Source of the DNA: Actinernus sp. WN-2022
Taxonomy: Eukaryota; Cnidaria; Anthozoa; Actiniaria; Actinernidae
DNA: 64,000 nt
Assembly: GCA_030867875.1 (NCBI GenBank)
Contig: JAOWCC010000239.1
Location: forward strand, 789,951 to 853,950
Direction of reading: 5' to 3'
Below the pieces are notes generated by a model. The model saw only the letters and a list, made by a program, of their open reading frames with translations. It made no database searches and was not told the origin of the DNA. This document shows, one piece after another, positions 58,607-64,000 of the stretch; the first letter of the stretch is position 1; every line of letters starts with the position of its first letter. Both the position numbers and the translations under genes were made by a program.

Positions 58607-59585
58607 TAGTATCTGATATTTTTCATGAAATATCTTCAAACTAAATATCCGATATTTATATTACATGTGAAGAATATCGATATATAAGATACTATCAGAT
58701 ATTTATCTGTACTCTAACATCATCTTAATATCATGTAGTATCTGATATTTTTCATGATATATCTTAATAGTCCGGCTAAGAATTGGGCAATCCAAATGCA
58801 AGAATGCAGAAAGGTGTTAATGTGTTATATATTGTTTCAACTAACCATCTCATTGGCGTAAACATCAACATCTACTAAAACTCTAAGAACAGTTTTTAAT
58901 ACTTTGAATTGCATCTAATGAAAACGCTCAGAACTGTTAACTTGACGAAAATTATATTTGGAGAACATTTGCAAATTGAAAGCTTTCTTGGTTATAGTTT
59001 ACAAACCTCCTGATTGGACAAAATGTTTTCACAAAAAAGGTAAGTAGTGTCAAAATACATTTTCAGTGGATTTCTGAAATGCATTACGGGGAAAGCCTTA
59101 TGCATCTGAACAATTGAACTTTGCCTAGCTTTGACGGATTGTTTCTTAAAACTAAATATCATAGGACATGGCTAACAGGCAAACGTTTCACGGCACGTTG
59201 TGAACAATGATAAAGGTTTGTAAGTGTCACGATTATTTATTAATTAATTAAAATGTAAAACGTGACCTAGGTAATGCACCTAATGTTAAGCCGACTTGGG
59301 GTGGAGGCATTTACTGTAATCCCGTCTTACAATCATAAAAGTGTATTGCTATATCCATTATATTCTTACAGCATACATCAGGGCTTGGATCGTTTTTTAA
59401 CAACACTTATTTAAGCCAGGAGCCCATTATACTTATACAAAATTACAATGCTGTATGGCTTATTTATCTCTTACTGGTTTGTTTGGACTGATCTGATTCT
59501 TTGTATTAGATCTCTCACTCGCCGGTTAAATTCTATTTCTTTATCTTTTTATATGCTGTTGAAGTAACTCCACATAAGTTGGCGA
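58607..59585. repeat. Direct-repeat cluster downstream of the ISL2EU-type element
   Basis: AGTATCTGATATTTTTCATGA starts at 58608 and 58737. The downstream copy of the 50573 repeat is at 58671-58738. A ~144-bp block at 58941-59084 recurs at 62802-62949. No coding sequence is seen. Confidence 0.75.
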
Positions 59586-61618
59586 TTACAGACGCTCTCT
59601 CATCAAAGTCCTCCCACTTTGGTTTTTTAAAGCGGATGGCTTTCTTCCCTGCTGATTCAATTTTCCAAACCTTACATCTTCAAGTTTTTTCATGAAGTAT
59701 TTAGCAGCAGAGGCGACGTATTTGTTAATTTTGCCAGGTGTAGACAAAGCTGGCATCAAATGCCTCTGCATTACAGTCGTGGAGTGTATGCTGTCTTCAC
59801 CGTTGGTTAACATACTCTTGATGTTATTCTTACAGCCTTCAGGAAATTCGAGAAGTTGGCTTTCGTAATGCCTGAAGAGCTGTTCCTCCGTTAGGGGAGA
59901 AGTAGCCCGCTCGGAACTCTCTATGAGGACGTCGATATTGGTTTGGACATTGCCAGATGCAGTCATCACCGGTCCTTCCTCTGTTTCCAATATAACCTCT
60001 GGTGGCATTAAAGCAAATCGCACCTATAAAATATGAAACAACAAAACAATATAACTGTTAATAGTCTGGGAGGGGTGCTGTTATTATGATTGTACAGATT
60101 GCCCGTTCATGCGAAACGTTTCAGCTTTAGTTACATTATGAATGTGTGAAAATTGTAAATCTTATAAACATAATAGTAATAAGTTTAATGGGTTTTTGTT
60201 GGAATGCCTTCGCATTCTTCAAGACATGATTAAAGCATGTAGCAGTCATTTGTTGAGTGATAGTTTGATGACTGAAAATATGAACATGTTCTTATCACAA
60301 TATTTTTCTCCCCTTACTGAAAGAAACAAATAACCTAGAAATGCATTGTTTTAGATCTCTATAAATTGGAAATAACTGAACAAATAGATTTAAAACGTAC
60401 CTCTATTAGATACTCCATAAGAAAGGCAGAACGCTTTACGGTATCCCTTGAAATTCTGCAACTCCGCCATTCCAAATCGTCGTCATCGACACTGAGTGGC
60501 TTTCTATTTTCAGCCTTCATTTCATTCACTGCACTTAGCGCATCTTGGATGGCTTGTTTAATCATACACAGCCTGAGGAATTGACCTCGTGATTTTGACA
60601 ACACTCCTCGCCTGTTCTCGTCCCACTTGATTTCCACTTTTCTGGTCACTAAAATGTTATAGTATTTTTTCACCTCGTCTACAGCTTCGTCGGTGAACTG
60701 GTAAATGACACATTTATCATGATCGTTTTCGTAGTGACCGCGGTGAAGTAAAGTGAACACTTCTTCAAAGGTGGTGACGCCACTATCTAGTGACTTTAAT
60801 TCCTCCCATAGCGGATCTTTTTCTGGTGGGCAGACAAAAATGAACCGATGGTTAAAACCATCCGTGTCTTCGCTTGCTAACTGGCTAATAACATTCTTCG
60901 GTTGAACAAAGCCTGTTAAATTCAAACAGGTATTGTGCATAATTGGTTGGGTGGACTGGTTAATACAATCTCGCACCCATTTGCCTCCATTGTAAAGTGT
61001 TAAGAAAACTTTACGGTCCAACTGACTCTTGCCTCCCTTATTGTTAGCAATAAGCTCATATAACAAGCTAAATTCGTCAAAAAAAAACAGCATTTGCGAG
61101 CCGTTCTTGCTCATCAACTGATGCAGTCTTTCAAAAGAGAAAACGTTTACATACAAACGCGTGGATTCAGTTTTGTGCTCCATGTCGTCTTTACTACCAG
61201 GCTGCTGTAATGTTTTCTCCAGCTTTCGAATACCATCTAGTACTACACTTGCAGCAGCGGACTTCTTCTCATCTTTCCTTGCAGATACAACTGTCCATAT
61301 GATCGATGGCTCAAACCAAGTTGGATTAATTTTCAGCTTTGCACATAGACCCATGCACGCTGCTGAACAGGAAAGAAATGGGAAATAGAAAAACTCGTCT
61401 GGGCAACCAATGGCGTTGGCGTAGGCTTTGATAAATACTTTTTCTTCTTCAGAACAGCAGATGTTCCAATCCAATTCAGCCTTCCATGCGGCAGACATCC
61501 GTTGGTAGCACGTACGATCAGTCAAATTTAAAAATTTGTCGGTCATCTTCTGAACTTGGTTCTGACCTTCTGATACCTTTTGAACAACATTCGGGTCAGC
61601 CCTCACGTATTTCTTTGC
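59586..61618 (-). CDS. DUF3987-like primase/helicase-type protein, spliced
   Basis: Exon with acceptor CAACAATAG runs from 61618 (AKKYVRADPNVVQKVSEG) to a GTACGT donor at 60400. The next exon begins at 60023 after TTTATAG and joins in phase (MEYLIE to VRFALMPPEV), ending at 59586. About 550 residues are visible. Recognisable blocks are EFFYFPFLSCSAACMGLCAK, FEPSIIWTVVSARKDEKKSA (a weak Walker-A-like loop), QMLFFFDEFSLLYELI (Walker-B-like), TCLNLTGFVQPKNVISQL and DGFNHRFIFVCPP. This order matches my memory of DUF3987, a primase/helicase-linked family mostly seen in bacteria and phages. The true N-terminus lies in an unidentified upstream exon. The introns show it is at home in a eukaryote. The name is moderately sure; a different P-loop family is possible. 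Confidence 0.55.
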
Positions 61619-61651
61619 CTATTGTTGGAAAAAGTGAAGACATTTTACGTA

Positions 61652-61890
61652 ACCATTTCTCTTCTCCGAGCACGTTTCTCCTCGCGTTAGTTCTTTATGA
61701 TTTTGGCCTCAGGGACTTACACAGTCACACTATATGAACTATAGTCTTTCTCATAAATCACGTTTTCTATTGTACAGTACGTGGAAGGTGAAGGTTACCG
61801 TAATTATTTGTCTTCGAGAATTTGTTCTCCTCGACTTAGTTTTTTGTTATTTGGCCTCTGGGACCTACACAGTTACGCTATATGAACTAG
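61652..61890. repeat. ~90-bp direct repeats, offset about 150 bp
   Basis: GGACTTACACAGTCACACTA and TATGAACTA (61709-61738) recur at 61861-61889, with upstream words also repeated (TTGGCCTC). They lie between the two divergent genes. Confidence 0.7.
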
Positions 61891-62067
61891 AGTATTCATC
61901 CTTTTTGTTGGGGCTTTGGTAATCATTTCTCTCAGATCAGCACATAAAGACTTGTTGGAGTATGTGTATACCTGTGGTATCTAAACTTAGAAGCTAAAAG
62001 TAGAGCTAAAGTCTTCAACTATTTGTTATAAGGTGATTACTTACAAGTACTACATCAAAAATATTTT

Positions 62068-62577
62068 ATGGCGATTCAGTTACCAATGACAAATGAATGC
62101 ATTGTGAAATTAATGGACTGGGTATTTGCCCACGGCTCCCTTGGCACATACTTTGTAGGATGCCAAATTCTTCAGAAGTGTTGCTCACTCAAATCAGTGC
62201 CTTACTGGATTTATCAAAAACAGTGTCAAAGAACAAAAACTCTGTATATGATGTGCGGGTACTCGCTACTTTGTGAAAGTCTCGGCGAAGAGAAAAAAGG
62301 CTGCATTGCCAAATTAGCACTTGCTTTCTCACATCGTGCAGATATCACAGGATACAATTTATTGAAGGTAAAAGACTACATCCGTTTGAAAGTTGTAGAG
62401 CTAGAAAGCTTATGCGAACAAGTGGAGTCAATGGCTCGAACGAAAAAGGACAAAGCCACACAAGTATATGTCAGTGACCTGGAGAATAGTGATGAGGAAC
62501 AATACCTTAATAACTCAAGCGATTCCACAGAAAATAGTGCTGGACTTATTTTGGACGAGGACGGAATGTTATTGTAG
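62068..62577 (+). CDS. Unrecognised protein with acidic C-terminus, divergent from the DUF3987-like gene
   Basis: 169 codons from MAIQLPMTNECIVKLMDWVF to a TAG at 62575-62577. The first two thirds is probably helical and Cys-containing (VGCQILQKCCSLKS, MMCGYSLLCESL, IAKLALAFSHRADITGYN). The end is acidic and Ser-rich (VSDLENSDEEQYLNN, LILDEDGMLL). A possible acceptor (TACTTACAAG at 62037-62046) precedes the start, so an upstream exon is possible. No known domain is recognised. Its position suggests a shared regulatory region with the DUF3987-like gene and membership in the same bracketed module. Confidence 0.5.
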   Translation: MAIQLPMTNECIVKLMDWVFAHGSLGTYFVGCQILQKCCSLKSVPYWIYQKQCQRTKTLYMMCGYSLLCESLGEEKKGCIAKLALAFSHRADITGYNLLKVKDYIRLKVVELESLCEQVESMARTKKDKATQVYVSDLENSDEEQYLNNSSDSTENSAGLILDEDGMLL

Positions 62578-64000
62578 CTGAACTGCCTAAGTACATGTAT
62601 GTGATTGTATGTGGTCAGATCGAAGGAATTATTACAGATGATTTTTGACTAACATTAAGTGTCTAAAAAGTGAAACAATCGATCGGAAAGCATTTCATGT
62701 TACTTTTGAAGCAAACCTATTTCATAACATAATAATTATTATTTTCTTCTATTTTTTTTGCAGATTTTGATTGTCAGTAGTAAAAACACTCATGATTTTT
62801 AATATGACGATAATTCTATGTGTGAATCATGTTCAAATTGAAGGCTTTCTTGTTTATTGTTGTGAGCTCTTCTGATTGGATGAAATGGATTTCCACAAAA
62901 GGAAAGTAGTCTTAAAATGCAATTTCAATGGATTTGACTTCAGAAATGTCTTATTTAAGAGCCGAGAGAAACGGGTAATCAAATATCCCCCCTCCCTAGT
63001 TTTTTTTAGTCATTTCTTCCTCCTCCCTACATTTTTGGGCCATTTGTCCCTCTTCGCAATTTTTTCTATAGTTATTTCTCCCTCCTCCCTTGAACGTTCC
63101 TCTCCGCTTACTTAAGGGTTGATGTGGCGCAGTTTGAACAACAGAAAATTATACTGTGGGGTAAGCCGAATACCGCTGAACAATAGAAACCTGTCTAGTT
63201 CTTAGTTTTGATTGACCGTCGGCTAAATGCAATGTCCCAATCGCGAGTCACACTTTATTAATAAAAACAGTAATAATGATGTATATTGTGCTTTGTGTAA
63301 CAATCAACTACAATTGTGACTACCGGTATGCTCATAAGTATATTTAGAACACTTGTATGACACTAATGAGACATATTAGGGCGTTTTGGGATTATAGAAC
63401 TACTTCAAATCCATTGGATAAAAGCCGTTATTTAACCATTGGTAACGATTGAACCGTTCTCGTTTATACCTTAGTCCAATATTTAGGACAGAAAACGATC
63501 GAAGATCATTTCTCCTACTTTTTAACCTTTATCAGAAACATAAATTGTTGTTCCAGTTTATGTAGAGTCCAACTTCATATTTTCCTATGATAAGCTGATG
63601 ACCTTAGCATACGTGTGGGATGGTCGAAATCAAAGGAAATCGCTAAGGGCTCTCCCTTCATGTAGGCACACACGAATTACTACAAAATTGTCTTGTGTAT
63701 TGTGTTCTATTGTGATGTGTATTTCGTTCTATTGTTTTGTATTGTGTTAAGTCTATTGTATTTTGATAGCAACTCATGTGTGCATACATGAAGTGACAGC
63801 CTGAAATAGACAGAAATAGCTAACAAACTGTGTGTAGATCTAGTCTTCAAGGACAATATTGCATATTTTTTCAAACATTAAGGAAGAGGCCTTGTAACTG
63901 CCGTGAACCAATTTGCATATACCATTCCAACAACATGACGCAGCTCGTTTAATACTGTACCAGTTCTCTCAATAAACATTTTTACAGCGTTTTCAAGTTC
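62578..64000. other. Right end of the repeat-bracketed module and unique flank
   Basis: 62802-62949 is the downstream copy of the 58941-59084 repeat. A weaker match to 59089-59121 (GGGGAAAGCC...) reappears at about 63154-63190. A T/C-rich stretch with CCCTCCC words lies at 62990-63090, and short TATTG-type repeats lie at 63696-63755. No gene is supported. Confidence 0.5.

Noticed and set aside
59586..61618. Bacterial contamination, because DUF3987 is mainly a bacterial/phage family
   Set aside because: In-phase GT-AG introns and the surrounding eukaryotic repeats argue that it is part of this genome.

Overview
The window reads as AT-rich metazoan nuclear DNA from a cnidarian-like genome, most plausibly a stony coral or close relative. 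The evidence is GT-AG introns, a tRNA-derived SINE, LINE reverse transcriptases, and a mix of Kolobok, Crypton, EnSpm/CACTA and THAP/DDE_Tnp_4 (ISL2EU-type) transposons. The taxon is an inference; no sequence search was possible. I recognise no host housekeeping gene, and nearly all supportable coding sequence belongs to mobile elements, stacked inside one another and mostly broken.

Layout. 0-10 kb: an 86-bp tandem repeat, a decayed LINE, two unrecognised decayed exon-like stretches and much featureless DNA. 10.5-25.3 kb: a nested stack. A plus-strand Crypton remnant and its 3' subrepeats lie beside a minus-strand Crypton gene that is cut in two by a 10.9-kb TTAA-flanked Kolobok transposon (13143-24066). 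That Kolobok carries a broken THAP transposase and, divergently, a spliced P2RX7-C-like cysteine protein. It also holds a 2.1-kb TTAA element, which contains a further 1.5-kb TTAA element. 27.2-32.9 kb: a 5.75-kb ISL2EU-type element with a THAP/DDE transposase (split by LINE debris) convergent with a SAP-SWIM-YqaJ nuclease gene. 33.1-40.1 kb: a multi-exon EnSpm/CACTA-like transposase on the minus strand, with a SINE and a SAP fragment in its largest gap. 40.4-43.6 kb: a divergent, decayed SAM-domain gene. 44.4-46.1 kb: a 5'-truncated LINE with an open reverse transcriptase frame. 48.7-49.4 kb: a TTAA MITE with ~195-bp arms.

50.5-63.2 kb is the most interesting part. A Crypton tyrosine recombinase (50826-52357) is followed by an apparently intact 5.57-kb ISL2EU-type transposon (53038-58606). 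This encodes a 917-residue SWIM-YqaJ-PHD-PHD-Ulp1 fusion convergent with a complete 521-residue THAP-DDE transposase. Beyond it lies a spliced DUF3987-like primase/helicase-type gene (59586-61618), divergent from an unrecognised acidic-tailed gene (62068-62577). Diverged direct repeats (58941-59084 and 62802-62949) bracket that gene pair.

How the parts relate: in both ISL2EU-type elements transposase and YqaJ nuclease are encoded convergently inside the same inverted repeats, so they are presumably mobilised together. The SUMO-protease and PHD modules of the 53-58 kb copy suggest interaction with host chromatin or SUMO pathways. The Kolobok and EnSpm-like transposases each have a divergent companion gene.
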